Below are positions 8,253 through 17,170 of a DNA stretch of 64,000 nucleotides, one piece after another. Source of the stretch: Cellulosimicrobium cellulans (lineage in GTDB: Bacteria; Actinomycetota; Actinomycetes; Actinomycetales; Cellulomonadaceae). Each line of letters starts with the position of its first letter. Position 1 is the first letter of the stretch. Location of the stretch: positions 2,170,001 to 2,234,000 of the forward strand of contig NZ_JAFBCN010000001.1 of the NCBI RefSeq assembly GCF_016907755.1, written 5' to 3'. A program made the position numbers and the translations under genes. The notes under the pieces were generated by a model that was not told where the DNA came from, ran no database searches, and saw only the letters and a list, made by a program, of their open reading frames with translations.

Positions 8253-9895
8253 GCGCGCCGGTGCTGGCCGCGGAGGCCACGGACGTCGGCAACCCTGTCG
8301 TCAACATCGCGATCTTCGGCGTGTTCGTCGCGGTGACGCTCGTGATCGTGCTGCGCGCGTCCCGGCAGAACAAGTCGGCGGCCGACTACTACGCGGGCGG
8401 GCGCTCGTTCACCGGGCCGCAGAACGGCACGGCCATCGCGGGCGACTACCTCTCCGCCGCGAGCTTCCTCGGGATCTGCGGCGCCATCGCGATCAACGGG
8501 TACGACGGGTTCCTCTACTCGATCGGCTTCCTCGTGGCGTGGCTCGTCGCGCTCCTGCTCGTGGCCGAGCTGCTGCGCAACACGGGCAAGTTCACGATGG
8601 CCGACGTGCTGTCGTTCCGGCTCAAGCAGCGGCCCGTGCGGATGGCGGCGGCGCTCGCGACGCTGGCCGTCGTGTTCTTCTACCTGCTCGCCCAGATGGC
8701 CGGCGCGGGCGGGCTCGTGGCGCTGCTGCTCGGCATCGACACGACGGCGGGCCAGAGCGTCGTCGTCGCGGTCGTGGGCGCGCTGATGATCCTCTACGTG
8801 CTCGTCGGCGGGATGAAGGGCACCACGTGGGTGCAGATCATCAAGGCCGTGCTGCTCATCGCGGGTGCGGCCGTGATGACGGTGTGGGTGCTCGCCAAGT
8901 TCGGCTTCAACCTCTCCGACCTGCTCCAGGGCGCCATCGACGAGGCCGGCGTCGGCGGCGAGGCGCTCATCGAGCCGGGCAAGCAGTACGGCGCGACCGG
9001 CACGACCAAGCTCGACTTCCTCTCCCTCGCCCTGGCCCTCGTGCTCGGCACGGCCGGGCTGCCGCACGTGCTCATGCGCTTCTACACCGTGCCGTCGGCC
9101 AAGGAGGCCCGCCGCTCGGTCGTGTGGGCGATCTGGCTCATCGGCATCTTCTACCTGTTCACCCTCGTGCTGGGGTACGGCGCCGGGGCGCTCGTGGGAC
9201 CGGAGACGATCAGCGCGGCCCCAGGGGGAGTGAACTCGGCGGCGCCGCTGCTCGCGTTCGCCCTCGGCGGGGAGATCCTGCTCGGGTTCATCTCCGCCGT
9301 CGCGTTCGCGACGATCCTCGCCGTCGTGGCGGGCCTGACGATCACCGCGGCGGCGAGCTTCGCGCACGACATCTACGCCAACGTCATCAAGCGGGGCGAG
9401 GTGAAGCCCGACGGGGAGGTCAAGGTCGCGCGCATCACCGTCGTCGTCATCGGGATCCTCGCGATCCTCGGCGGCATCTTCGCCCAGGGCCAGAACGTGG
9501 CGTTCCTCGTGGCGCTCGCGTTCGCCGTCGCGGCGAGCGCGAACCTGCCGACCATCCTCTACTCGCTGTTCTGGAAGCGGTTCAACACGTCCGGGGCGCT
9601 GTGGAGCATGTACGGCGGGCTCGTCTCGTGCGTCGTGCTCATCGCGTTCTCGCCCGTCGTGTCCGGCAAGGTCGACCCGGTGACGGGCGCGAGCCTGTCG
9701 ATGATCAAGAACACGGACATCGACTTCGCGATCTTCCCGCTGAGCAACCCCGGCATCATCTCCATCCCGCTCGCGTTCCTGCTCGGGATCCTCGGGACGC
9801 TGCTCAGCAAGGAGAAGCCGCACCCGGAGAAGTTCGCCGAGATGGAGGTCCGCTCGCTCACCGGCGCGGGCGCCGAGAAGGCGGTCGTGCACTAG
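8249..9895 (+). CDS. Solute:sodium symporter, acetate/monocarboxylate type (ActP/MctC-like)
   Basis: 548 aa, the length of the ActP/MctC group of sodium:solute symporters, with about 13 membrane helices. The early ADYYAGGRSFTGPQNG and GDYLSAASFLG segments are signatures of this group, which imports acetate, propionate or pyruvate with Na+ or H+. The GTG at 8249 overlaps the DUF485 gene and gives an N terminus with an outward-facing first helix. Genomic pairing with DUF485 and a possible CRP/GlxR-type site upstream fit carbon-regulated monocarboxylate uptake. Substrate choice within the family is not resolved. A perfect terminator follows. Confidence 0.9.
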   Translation: MSAPVLAAEATDVGNPVVNIAIFGVFVAVTLVIVLRASRQNKSAADYYAGGRSFTGPQNGTAIAGDYLSAASFLGICGAIAINGYDGFLYSIGFLVAWLVALLLVAELLRNTGKFTMADVLSFRLKQRPVRMAAALATLAVVFFYLLAQMAGAGGLVALLLGIDTTAGQSVVVAVVGALMILYVLVGGMKGTTWVQIIKAVLLIAGAAVMTVWVLAKFGFNLSDLLQGAIDEAGVGGEALIEPGKQYGATGTTKLDFLSLALALVLGTAGLPHVLMRFYTVPSAKEARRSVVWAIWLIGIFYLFTLVLGYGAGALVGPETISAAPGGVNSAAPLLAFALGGEILLGFISAVAFATILAVVAGLTITAAASFAHDIYANVIKRGEVKPDGEVKVARITVVVIGILAILGGIFAQGQNVAFLVALAFAVAASANLPTILYSLFWKRFNTSGALWSMYGGLVSCVVLIAFSPVVSGKVDPVTGASLSMIKNTDIDFAIFPLSNPGIISIPLAFLLGILGTLLSKEKPHPEKFAEMEVRSLTGAGAEKAVVH

Positions 9896-9923
9896 CGCGC
9901 GACGCCGTCTCGCTCACTTCGCG

Positions 9924-9960
9924 AGGAGGCCCCGGTCCGAGCGTCGGACCGGGGCCTCCT
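9924..9960 (+). terminator. Terminator of the symporter operon
   Basis: Perfect 17-bp stem, 9924-9940 with 9944-9960, closed by a GCG triloop. Confidence 0.92.
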
Positions 9961-10009
9961 GCACGTCCCCGTCCCGGGAATCCCGTGGCCCGGGCGCTCG
10001 GCCGTGCCG

Positions 10010-10015
10010 TACCGT
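10010..10015 (+). promoter_or_regulatory. -10 box of the P-loop kinase gene (leaderless)
   Basis: TACCGT is followed by 6 nt and the ATG at 10022. It supports choosing 10022 over the in-frame ATG at 10004, which would lie upstream of the box. Confidence 0.5.
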
Positions 10016-10021
10016 CCGGCC

Positions 10022-10588
10022 ATGGCCTCCCCGTCCCAGCCCGACACCGTCGCCCCCGAGGCCGGCCCGGCACCCGTCCTCGTGGTCACCGGGGCGATGG
10101 CCTCGGGCAAGTCGACCGTCGCCGACGCGCTCGCCCGGACCTTTCCCCTCGCCGCGCACGTGCGCGGCGACATGTTCCGCCGGTTCGTCGTGAGCGGGCA
10201 GGCGTCGATGGCGCCGCCGCTGTCGGGCGCGGCCCGCGCCCAGCTCGACCTGCGGCAGGTGCTCGCGGCGCAGGTCGCGGACACCTACGCCGCGGCCGGC
10301 GTGGTCGCCGTCGTCCAGGACATCCTGCTCGGGCCCGACCTGGAGCGGTTCACGGCGCGCGTGCGCACCCGGCCGTGCTACGCCGTCGTGCTCACCCCGG
10401 ACGGCGCGACGCTCGCCGCGCGCGACGCCGCCCGGCACAAGCAGGGGTACGGGGACTGGACGCCGGACGAGTTCGCCGCGGCGGCCCGGTCGACGCCGGG
10501 CGGACTGCACCTCGACACCACGGGGTGGTCCGTCGCCGAGACCGTCCGGCAGGTCCTCGACCGGCTCGACGAGGCGCGCGTCGCGTGA
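10022..10588 (+). CDS. P-loop kinase / AAA-family ATPase, small-molecule phosphotransferase-like
   Basis: 188 aa. A Walker A motif GAMASGKS is at residues 24-31 in a short nucleoside-kinase-like fold, followed by HVRGDMFRRF, where the acidic residue resembles the substrate-binding Asp of chloramphenicol phosphotransferase and related kinases, and a late RHKQGYGDW lid-like segment. It probably transfers the gamma-phosphate of ATP to a small molecule; the substrate is unknown. The upstream gene is separated by a terminator, and the following flavoprotein gene has its own start region, so it appears to stand alone. Confidence 0.75.
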   Translation: MASPSQPDTVAPEAGPAPVLVVTGAMASGKSTVADALARTFPLAAHVRGDMFRRFVVSGQASMAPPLSGAARAQLDLRQVLAAQVADTYAAAGVVAVVQDILLGPDLERFTARVRTRPCYAVVLTPDGATLAARDAARHKQGYGDWTPDEFAAAARSTPGGLHLDTTGWSVAETVRQVLDRLDEARVA

Positions 10589-10653
10589 ACCCGCCGACGA
10601 GCCCACCGACGTCCCGCTGAGCGACGAGCCCGACACCGCGTGAGGATGGGCCC

Positions 10654-12237
10654 ATGACGAGCGACCCGCAGCAGGAGACCGCGCCCGACGACACCTACGA
10701 CGTGATCGTGATCGGCGGAGGGCCCGTCGGGGAGAACGCCGCCGACCGCGCCGGACGCACGGGCCTGAGCGTCGCGCTCGTCGAGGCCGAGCTGGTCGGC
10801 GGCGAGTGCTCGTACTGGGCGTGCATCCCCTCGAAGACGCTCCTGCGGCCCGGGGCGGCGCGCGCCGAGGCGCGGGGCGTCCCCGGGGTGGGCGTCGACG
10901 ACGCGCTCGACGTCCCCGCCGTTCTCGCGCGCCGCGACGCGATGGTCGCGGACTGGGACGACGGCGGCCAGGTCTCGTGGGTCGAGGGCGCGGGGATCGC
11001 GCTCGTGCGCGGGCTGGGCCGGATCGTCGCGCCGCGCCTCGTGGAGGTCGTCGCGGAGGAGCCCGACGCCGACCCGGACGACCTCCCGCGGACGCGGCGG
11101 CTCGCGGCGCGGCACGCGGTGATCGTGGCGACGGGGAGCGTCCCCGTGCTCCCCGACGTGCCCGGCCTCGCCGACGCGAACACCTGGACGAGCCGCGAGG
11201 CGACGGCGGTCGAGGACGTCCCCGAGTCGCTCGCGATCGTGGGCGGGGGAGTGGTCGCGACCGAGATGGCCGTCGCGTTCGCCGACCTCGGCGCGCGCGT
11301 CACGGTCCTCTCGCGCGGGGGGCTGCTCGGCCGGACCGAGCCGTGGGCGGGCGAGGCGGTCGCGGCGTCGCTGCGTGAGCTGGGCGTGGACGTGCGCCTC
11401 GGGGTCGCCACCGAGTCGGTCGAGGCGCTGCCCGACGGCGGGGCGCGGCTCACGCTCTCGGCCGTCGGGTCTCGGCAGGGCGAGGGCGGCGCCGACGGGG
11501 CGCCGGACCTGTCGCCCGTGACCGCGGAGCGGGTCCTCGTCGCGACCGGCCGCGTCCCGCGGACCCAGGACCTCGGCGTCGACGCGGTCGGGCTCGTACC
11601 GGGGCGCGCGCTCGACGTCGACGACACGATGCTCGTGCAGGGGTTGCCGCAGGACGCCGCCGAGGGGGCCGAGGGCGGCTGGCTGTACGCCGCGGGCGAC
11701 GTCACCGGGCGGGTCGCGACGACGCACCAGGGCAAGTACCAGGGCCGGGTCGTGGGCGACGTCGTCGCGGCCCGCTTCGGCGACCCGGACGCCGACGGGG
11801 CGCCGACCGCCGGGGAGCGGGCACCCGCCGTCGGCACCGCGCCCGAGCCGTGGTCGCGGTTCGCGGCCACGGCCGACGGCGTGGCGTCCCCGCAGGTCGT
11901 GTTCACGCGTCCCGAGGTCGCGGCCGTCGGGCACACCGAGGCGTCCGCCCGGGAGGCCGGGATCGACGTGCGGGTCGTGCGGTACGACCTCGCCAACGTG
12001 TCCGGCGCCGCCGTGCGGGCCGAGGACTACGCCGGCAGCGCCCAGCTCGTCGTCGACGCCGCGCGCGAGGTCGTGGTCGGTGCCACCTTCGTCGGCCCCG
12101 ACGCGGCGGAGATGCTGCACGCCGCGACGATCGCCGTCGTGGGCGAGGTCCCGCTGCGGCGCCTGTGGCACGCGGTGCCGTCGTACCCGACGGTGAGCGA
12201 GGTCTGGCTGCGCTTCCTCGAGGAGTACGGGCTGTAG
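10654..12237 (+). CDS. FAD-dependent pyridine nucleotide-disulfide oxidoreductase
   Basis: 527 aa, class I flavoprotein disulfide reductase (dihydrolipoamide dehydrogenase / mercuric reductase relatives). FAD-binding GGGPVG is at 21-26, the redox pair is C52-x4-C57 in GECSYWACIPSK, a second GGGVVA motif marks NAD(P)H binding, the second FAD motif is YAAGDV, and the C-terminal HAVP-PTVSE supplies the catalytic His-Glu. The protein is longer than LpdA (about 470) because of loop insertions rich in Asp/Gly. Its disulfide substrate is unknown; no pyruvate dehydrogenase genes are nearby. GAGGAT, ending 6 nt before the ATG, is a possible degenerate -10. Confidence 0.88.
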   Translation: MTSDPQQETAPDDTYDVIVIGGGPVGENAADRAGRTGLSVALVEAELVGGECSYWACIPSKTLLRPGAARAEARGVPGVGVDDALDVPAVLARRDAMVADWDDGGQVSWVEGAGIALVRGLGRIVAPRLVEVVAEEPDADPDDLPRTRRLAARHAVIVATGSVPVLPDVPGLADANTWTSREATAVEDVPESLAIVGGGVVATEMAVAFADLGARVTVLSRGGLLGRTEPWAGEAVAASLRELGVDVRLGVATESVEALPDGGARLTLSAVGSRQGEGGADGAPDLSPVTAERVLVATGRVPRTQDLGVDAVGLVPGRALDVDDTMLVQGLPQDAAEGAEGGWLYAAGDVTGRVATTHQGKYQGRVVGDVVAARFGDPDADGAPTAGERAPAVGTAPEPWSRFAATADGVASPQVVFTRPEVAAVGHTEASAREAGIDVRVVRYDLANVSGAAVRAEDYAGSAQLVVDAAREVVVGATFVGPDAAEMLHAATIAVVGEVPLRRLWHAVPSYPTVSEVWLRFLEEYGL

Positions 12238-12322
12238 GCGCACGCGGAGCCGCCGCAGGAGCCACGCCGCCCGGGCCGGGCACGTCACAGGGGTCGGGCG
12301 CCCGCGCGGCGGCCCCGTCCCC

Positions 12323-12328
12323 TAGGCT
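12323..12328 (+). promoter_or_regulatory. -10 box of the ATP-grasp gene (leaderless)
   Basis: TAGGCT is followed by 7 nt and the GTG at 12336. No ribosome-binding sequence lies between them. Confidence 0.5.
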
Positions 12329-12335
12329 CGGGGGC

Positions 12336-13259
12336 GTGACGACCGAGACCTCAGCCCCCCGCGTCGCCCTCGCGACGTGCTCCGTCCTGCCGCACCTCGA
12401 CCCTGACGACGCGCCGCTCGTGCGCGCGCTCGACGCGCGCGGCGTCGCCGCCCAGCCCGCCGTCTGGGACGACCCGGACGTCGACTGGGCCGCGTTCGAC
12501 GCCGTCGTCGTCCGCTCGACGTGGGACTACTCGGCCCGGCGCGACGAGTTCGTCGCGTGGGCGGCACGCGTCCCGCGCATCCTCAACGCAGAGGCGGTGC
12601 TGCGCTGGAACACCGACAAGGGCTACCTGCGCGAGCTGGAGGGCGCGGGCATCCCCGTGATCCCGACGCTGTGGCTCGACCCGGCACGCAACCTGTCCTC
12701 GCGCGCGATCCACACGCGCCTGCCGGCTCAGGGCGACTTCGTCATCAAGCCGGTCGTCAGCGCGGGGGCCAAGGACACGGGCCGCTACCAGGCCGGCGAG
12801 GCGCACTCGCGCGGGCTCGCGATCCAGCACGCGAAGAACCTGCTGGTCTCGGGCCGCGAGGTCATGGTGCAGCCGTACGTCACGAGCGTCGACACCGCCG
12901 GCGAGACGGGACTCGTCTTCGTCGACGGCGAGTTCTCCCACGCCGTGCGCAAGAACGCGCTCCTCACCGGCCCGCACCGCCCGACCCGCGGCCTCTACCA
13001 GCAGGAGGAGATGAGCCCGTTCACCGCCACCGAGGAGCAGCTCGACGTCGCGCGCCGGGCGCTCGCGACGGCGGCCGACGCGGTCGGCGGCGGAGACGTG
13101 GCGAGCTTCCTCTACGCGCGCGTCGACGTCGTGACGGGCAACGACGGCGGCGTCGTGGTCATCGAGCTCGAGCTCACCGAGCCGTCGCTGTTCCTGGCCC
13201 TCGCCCCGGGGTCGCTCGACCGGTTCGCCGACGCGATCGCCGCGCGCGTCGGGCACTGA
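12336..13259 (+). CDS. ATP-grasp family ligase
   Basis: 307 aa starting with GTG. The pattern resembles ATP-grasp ligases of the RimK/DcsG type: an N-terminal pre-ATP-grasp domain (about 8-85, including VVVRSTWDY), then FVIKPVVSAGAKDTGRY (about 130-150), a VMVQPYV hinge, and metal-binding YARVDVV and IELELTEPSLF near the end. Such enzymes join a carboxylate to an amine via an acyl-phosphate, often in antibiotic or peptide modification. Substrates cannot be inferred and no biosynthetic neighbours are present. Confidence 0.8.
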   Translation: MTTETSAPRVALATCSVLPHLDPDDAPLVRALDARGVAAQPAVWDDPDVDWAAFDAVVVRSTWDYSARRDEFVAWAARVPRILNAEAVLRWNTDKGYLRELEGAGIPVIPTLWLDPARNLSSRAIHTRLPAQGDFVIKPVVSAGAKDTGRYQAGEAHSRGLAIQHAKNLLVSGREVMVQPYVTSVDTAGETGLVFVDGEFSHAVRKNALLTGPHRPTRGLYQQEEMSPFTATEEQLDVARRALATAADAVGGGDVASFLYARVDVVTGNDGGVVVIELELTEPSLFLALAPGSLDRFADAIAARVGH

Positions 13260-13365
13260 CGCCGCTCGGCCGCACCGGCGCGGAGCCGTCGGCCGTGAGC
13301 CGTTCACATCGTCTCGTGCGGTGAGAAGGTCGCGGCTCGGGGGTGGCGTCGGGCCCGCCCGACCG

Positions 13366-13393
13366 TACGGTGTCGCCCCGTCCCGCGACACCG
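13366..13393 (+). promoter_or_regulatory. -10 box and overlapping dyad upstream of the MetY-like gene
   Basis: TACGGT at 13366-13371 is a -10 candidate. A perfect 9-bp inverted repeat (13368-13376 and 13385-13393, 8-nt gap) overlaps it and ends at the GAGAGG ribosome site (13393-13398). Because the left arm lies within the -10, the repeat is more likely a repressor operator than an RNA hairpin. Confidence 0.45.
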
Positions 13394-13404
13394 AGAGGCC
13401 GACC

Positions 13405-14754
13405 ATGCTGCCGATCCGTACCGACGCGCCGACCGTGGCCGGCCCCGGCTCCGCGCGGGGTTTCACCACGCGCCAGGTCCACGCGGGCGACGCCGCGCGC
13501 GACACCGGCGGCGTGCGCCCGCGCGCGACGCCCGTCTACCTCACGGCGGGGTTCCGGTTCGACGACTTCGAGCAGGCGGGGGCGCACTTCGGCACCGGGG
13601 AGGGGTACGCGTACACCCGGCACGGCAACCCGACGACGGATGCCGCCGAACGCAAGGTGGCGGACCTCGAAGGGGGCGCGGAGGCGCTGCTCGTGGCGAG
13701 CGGGCAGGCGGCGGTCACGGTGGCGGTGCTCGCCCTCGTCGCCGCGGGGCAGCGCGTCCTGTCCGCGACGAGCGTCTACGAGGGGACGCGCGGGCTGTTC
13801 CTGGAGAACCTGCCGCGACTGGGGATCGAGACCGACTTCGTCGAGGACGCCAACGATCCCGACGAGTGGGCCCGGCGGATCACGCCCGACACGCGCGTGC
13901 TGTTCTGCGAGTCGGTCCCCAACCCCCTCAACGACCTGGTCGACCTCGCCGCCGTCGCGCGGGTCGCGCACGCGCACGGGCTGCCGCTGGTCGTCGACAA
14001 CACGCTCGCCACCCCGTACCTGCTGCGCCCGATCGAGCACGGGGCGGACGTCGTCGTGCACTCGGCGAGCAAGTTCCTCGCCGGGCAGGGCGCGGTGCTC
14101 GGCGGCGTCGTGGTCGACGCGGGGACGTTCGACGCCGAACGGTCCGGCGCGCTGTTCCCGCACCTCGTGGAGCGGACTCGACTCGGCGGACCCGGCTACG
14201 CCGAGCGCTTCGGGGGGAGCGCCCGCAGCGCCTACGCGCGCGAGGTCGTGGCGCCGCGGCTCGGACCGACACCGTCGCCGTTCACGGCGTTCCTCGTCGC
14301 GCAGGGGGTCGAGACGCTCTCGTTGCGCGTGGCGCGGCAGAGCGCCGTCGCGCTCGAGGTGGCCGAGTGGCTCGCGGGACGTCCCGAGGTGCTCTCGGTC
14401 GACTACTCGGGACTCCCGTCGAGCCCGTCGCACGACCTCGCGCGGCGCTACCTGCCCGACGGCCAGGGGTCGGTCTTCTCCTTCACGCTGCGCGACGGGG
14501 AGCGTGCCGCGCGGCACGTGGTCGAGAGCGTGCGCCTCTTCACGCACATGACGCACCTGGGAGACGTGCGCTCGCTGGTCCTGCACCCCGCGAGCACGAG
14601 CCACGTGCTGCGCTCGCCGGAGGAGCAGGCGGCCGCGGGCATCTGGCCGGGCACGCTGCGCGTCTCGATCGGCATCGAGGACCCGCTCGACCTGGTCGCC
14701 GACCTCGAGCAGGCCCTGGCGACCGTCCCGGCCGCTCCGAGGAGGGCGTCATGA
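13405..14754 (+). CDS. PLP-dependent O-acetylhomoserine/O-acetylserine sulfhydrylase family protein (MetY-like)
   Basis: 449 aa, Cys/Met metabolism PLP family. The Schiff-base lysine is K223 in HSASKFLAGQG, and YTRHGNPTT, ASGQAA, ESVPNP and VVDNTLATPY are family motifs. The length and RHGNPTT/YEGT segments are closest to MetY (about 430 aa) rather than MetB. It should combine an O-acyl-amino acid with sulfide to form homocysteine or cysteine. The start at 13405 has GAGAGG 6 nt upstream. Its stop overlaps the ATG of the flavin monooxygenase, so the two are translationally coupled, suggesting use of sulfur released from organosulfur compounds. A dyad over the promoter hints at repression. Confidence 0.88.
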   Translation: MLPIRTDAPTVAGPGSARGFTTRQVHAGDAARDTGGVRPRATPVYLTAGFRFDDFEQAGAHFGTGEGYAYTRHGNPTTDAAERKVADLEGGAEALLVASGQAAVTVAVLALVAAGQRVLSATSVYEGTRGLFLENLPRLGIETDFVEDANDPDEWARRITPDTRVLFCESVPNPLNDLVDLAAVARVAHAHGLPLVVDNTLATPYLLRPIEHGADVVVHSASKFLAGQGAVLGGVVVDAGTFDAERSGALFPHLVERTRLGGPGYAERFGGSARSAYAREVVAPRLGPTPSPFTAFLVAQGVETLSLRVARQSAVALEVAEWLAGRPEVLSVDYSGLPSSPSHDLARRYLPDGQGSVFSFTLRDGERAARHVVESVRLFTHMTHLGDVRSLVLHPASTSHVLRSPEEQAAAGIWPGTLRVSIGIEDPLDLVADLEQALATVPAAPRRAS

Positions 14755-16067
14755 GCCGCCCGCAGCACCTGGGGTGGTTCCTCGCGCGCGGCTTCGGCCC
14801 CCACGGCTGGGGACATCCGTATCTCGACTGGGGCTACCGCTGGACGTCTCCCGACCTCTACCAGCAGTCCGCCCGCGAGCTCGACCAGGCCGGGCTCGAC
14901 CTCCTGGTCATCGAGGACGCGCCGTCGCTGGGCTCGGCCGCGACGATCGACCTGCGCGTGCGGCACGCGTTCGGCGGGCCCAAGCTGGACCCGCTGCTGC
15001 TCGCGCCCTACCTCTTCCAGGTGACACGGCACCTCGGCGTCGTGCCGACCGTCAACCCCGCCGCGGTCGGCCCGTACACGGCGGCGCGCCAGCTCGCGAC
15101 GCTGCAGCACCTCAGCGGCCACCGGCTCGGGCTCAACGTCGTGACCGACACGGGCTCCGCCCGGCACTTCGGGGACCGCGCACCCCTCGGTCACGACGCC
15201 GCGTACGACCGTGCGGAGGAGTGGCTCGACGGCGTGCGGTCGCTCTGGCGGAGCTGGGACGAGGGGGCGCTCGTCGCGGACCCGGCCAGCGGCCGGTACG
15301 CCGACGGGAGCCGGATGGACGCGGTCCGCCACCGTGGCGAGCACTACGCGTTCGACGGTCCCCTCAACTTCGTGCCCTTCACCGACGGTGAGCCGGTCGT
15401 CGTGTCGCCGGGCGGCTCGGGCCGGGGACTCGCCTTCGCGGGTGCGCGGTCCGACGTGCAGCTCGCGCTCGCGCCGCTCGACGTCGAGAGCGTGCGCGCG
15501 TACCGGGGACGGGTCCACGCGGCCGCGGTGGCCGCCGGGCGCTCGCCGTCCGACGTGAAGATCCTCTTCGCGGTCCAGCCGGTGCTGGTGTCGAGCCGGG
15601 AGGAGGCCGACCGGCTCGTCGCCGCGTCAGCCCACCCGGACGACGGCACCCTGCGCCGGGTCGCTGAGCGTCAGTCGAGCGATCTCGAGACCGACCTGAC
15701 GGCGCTCGACCTCGACCGGCCGCTCGACCTCGGGGTCTTCGGCGACCACGTCTCGCACGGGAGCATCGCTCGTCTGGTCGGGACGCACGACGTCGCCACG
15801 ACGCCGCTGCGCACGCTGCTCGGCGCCCAGGCGCGGCTCGGGCGGCTGTCGGACCGTTGCGGGTTCGTCGGCACGGCCGACGAGCTCGCCGACGTGTTCG
15901 AGGAGCTCGGTGACGACGCCGACAACGACGGGTTCCTGCTGTGGGGCGACCTGCACCCGGTCACCGTGCACCGCACGCTCGACGAGCTCGTCCCGGTCCT
16001 GCGCCGCCGCGGGATCCTCCGCACCGATCACGGGGCGTCGCTCCGGGAGAACCTCGCAGCGTTCTGA
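14751..16067 (+). CDS. LLM-class flavin-dependent monooxygenase (NtaA/SnaA/DszA group)
   Basis: 438 aa, the length of the nitrilotriacetate monooxygenase / DszA group of bacterial luciferase-like enzymes. The N-terminal HPYLDWGYRWTSPDLYQQSA and HLSGHRLGLNVVTD are characteristic, as is VVSPGGSGRGLAFA for FMN binding. Such enzymes use FMNH2 from a partner reductase and O2 to cleave C-S or C-N bonds. ATGA overlaps the preceding sulfhydrylase stop, and GAGGAGG at 14738-14744 is a strong ribosome site. Coupling to MetY makes sulfur scavenging the most economical hypothesis, although neither reductase nor sulfonate transporter is adjacent. Confidence 0.87.
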   Translation: MSRPQHLGWFLARGFGPHGWGHPYLDWGYRWTSPDLYQQSARELDQAGLDLLVIEDAPSLGSAATIDLRVRHAFGGPKLDPLLLAPYLFQVTRHLGVVPTVNPAAVGPYTAARQLATLQHLSGHRLGLNVVTDTGSARHFGDRAPLGHDAAYDRAEEWLDGVRSLWRSWDEGALVADPASGRYADGSRMDAVRHRGEHYAFDGPLNFVPFTDGEPVVVSPGGSGRGLAFAGARSDVQLALAPLDVESVRAYRGRVHAAAVAAGRSPSDVKILFAVQPVLVSSREEADRLVAASAHPDDGTLRRVAERQSSDLETDLTALDLDRPLDLGVFGDHVSHGSIARLVGTHDVATTPLRTLLGAQARLGRLSDRCGFVGTADELADVFEELGDDADNDGFLLWGDLHPVTVHRTLDELVPVLRRRGILRTDHGASLRENLAAF

Positions 16068-16090
16068 CCCGCGGTCGTCACCGTCCACGA

Positions 16091-16133
16091 GCGCAGCCCG
16101 GGAGCCGACGAGACCGTCGCCCCCGGGCCGCGC
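16091..16133. terminator. Bidirectional terminator
   Basis: Stem 16096-16102 with 16122-16128 (7 bp), extended beyond small bulges by 16091-16094 with 16130-16133. It lies between the convergent monooxygenase and ABC-transporter genes. Confidence 0.65.
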
Positions 16134-16153
16134 ACCGGAGAGACCGATCCTCG

Positions 16154-17074
16154 TCAGGACAGGCCGTTCTCCGACAGCCAGTCCGCCGCGATGTCCTCGG
16201 GCGAGCGCTGGTCCTCGGTGGACTCCACGTTCAGGGCGATCAGGCCCTCGGGCGTGAGCGCCGCGCTGACGGGGTTGATGACGTCCGCGATCTCGTCGGC
16301 GATGTCCGCGTTGACGAGCGGTACGACGTTCGAGGCGAGGAACAGGCCCTCGGGGTCCTCGAGCGTCACGAGCTTCTCGGTCTGGATGCGCGGGTCGGCG
16401 CTGAACACGTTCGCGACGTTCACCGTCCCGGCGACGAGGTCCTGCACCGTCGTGTCACCCGTCGCGACGAACGAGACGTCGACGCCGTACACGTCCTTGA
16501 GCCCCTGCGGACCGTAGGGACGCTGCTCGAGCTCCGCGGGACCGCCGAGCGTCAGCGGCACGTCGAGGCCCGCGAGGTCGGCGATGCTCGTCAGGTCGTG
16601 CTCCGTGGCGAACGCCTCGGTGACGTTGTACGAGTCCTGGTCGGTCGCGCTCGACTGGTCGAGGACGGTGAGCCCGTCGGGCAGCGCCTCCTGGAGCGCG
16701 GCGTACACGTCGTCGGGGGACGTCGCCGTGGTCTCCGGGTCGAAGAACTGCAGCAGGTTGCCCGTGTACTCCGGGAAGAGCTGGACCTCGCCGCTCTCGA
16801 GCGCCGGCATGTAGGCGTCGCGCTGGCCGATCGAGAAGTTGCGCTCGACGGTGAAGCCCTTCGCCTCGAGCGCCTGGGCGTAGATCTCGGCGATGATCTC
16901 GTTCGAGTAGTACGCCTGGGAGCCGACGACGATGGTGTCGGACGCCGCGCTCCCACCATCGGAGGCCCCGGTGTCGGCATCGAGCGGATCGGACCCGCCG
17001 CCGCAGGCGGTGAGCGTGAGGACGGCGGTCGCCGCGGCGGCGACGAGGGCGGCGGTGCGTCGGGTGGTGCGCAT
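16154..17074 (-). CDS. Osmoprotectant ABC transporter substrate-binding lipoprotein (OpuCC/ProX-like)
   Basis: 306 aa. The N terminus has a lipoprotein signal with lipobox LTAC (Cys about 24), so the mature protein is anchored outside the membrane. The family is the OpuAC/OsmX group that binds glycine betaine, choline or proline betaine; GSQAYYSNEIIAEIYAQALE and FPEYTGNLLQFF match the conserved ligand-site regions. It is the last gene of an ATPase-permease-permease-binding protein series, separated from the preceding permease by 96 nt, with a GAAAGG ribosome site. That gap may allow extra expression of the binding protein. Confidence 0.9.
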   Translation of the reverse strand: MRTTRRTAALVAAAATAVLTLTACGGGSDPLDADTGASDGGSAASDTIVVGSQAYYSNEIIAEIYAQALEAKGFTVERNFSIGQRDAYMPALESGEVQLFPEYTGNLLQFFDPETTATSPDDVYAALQEALPDGLTVLDQSSATDQDSYNVTEAFATEHDLTSIADLAGLDVPLTLGGPAELEQRPYGPQGLKDVYGVDVSFVATGDTTVQDLVAGTVNVANVFSADPRIQTEKLVTLEDPEGLFLASNVVPLVNADIADEIADVINPVSAALTPEGLIALNVESTEDQRSPEDIAADWLSENGLS

Positions 17075-17170
17075 GTGTCTGCCTTTCTGAGAGCCGTCCC
17101 GGGGACCGGGAGGGACTGGGAGAGGTCGGTCGGGCGGCGGGCGGTGCGACGGGCGGTCGGGGCCCGCGCG

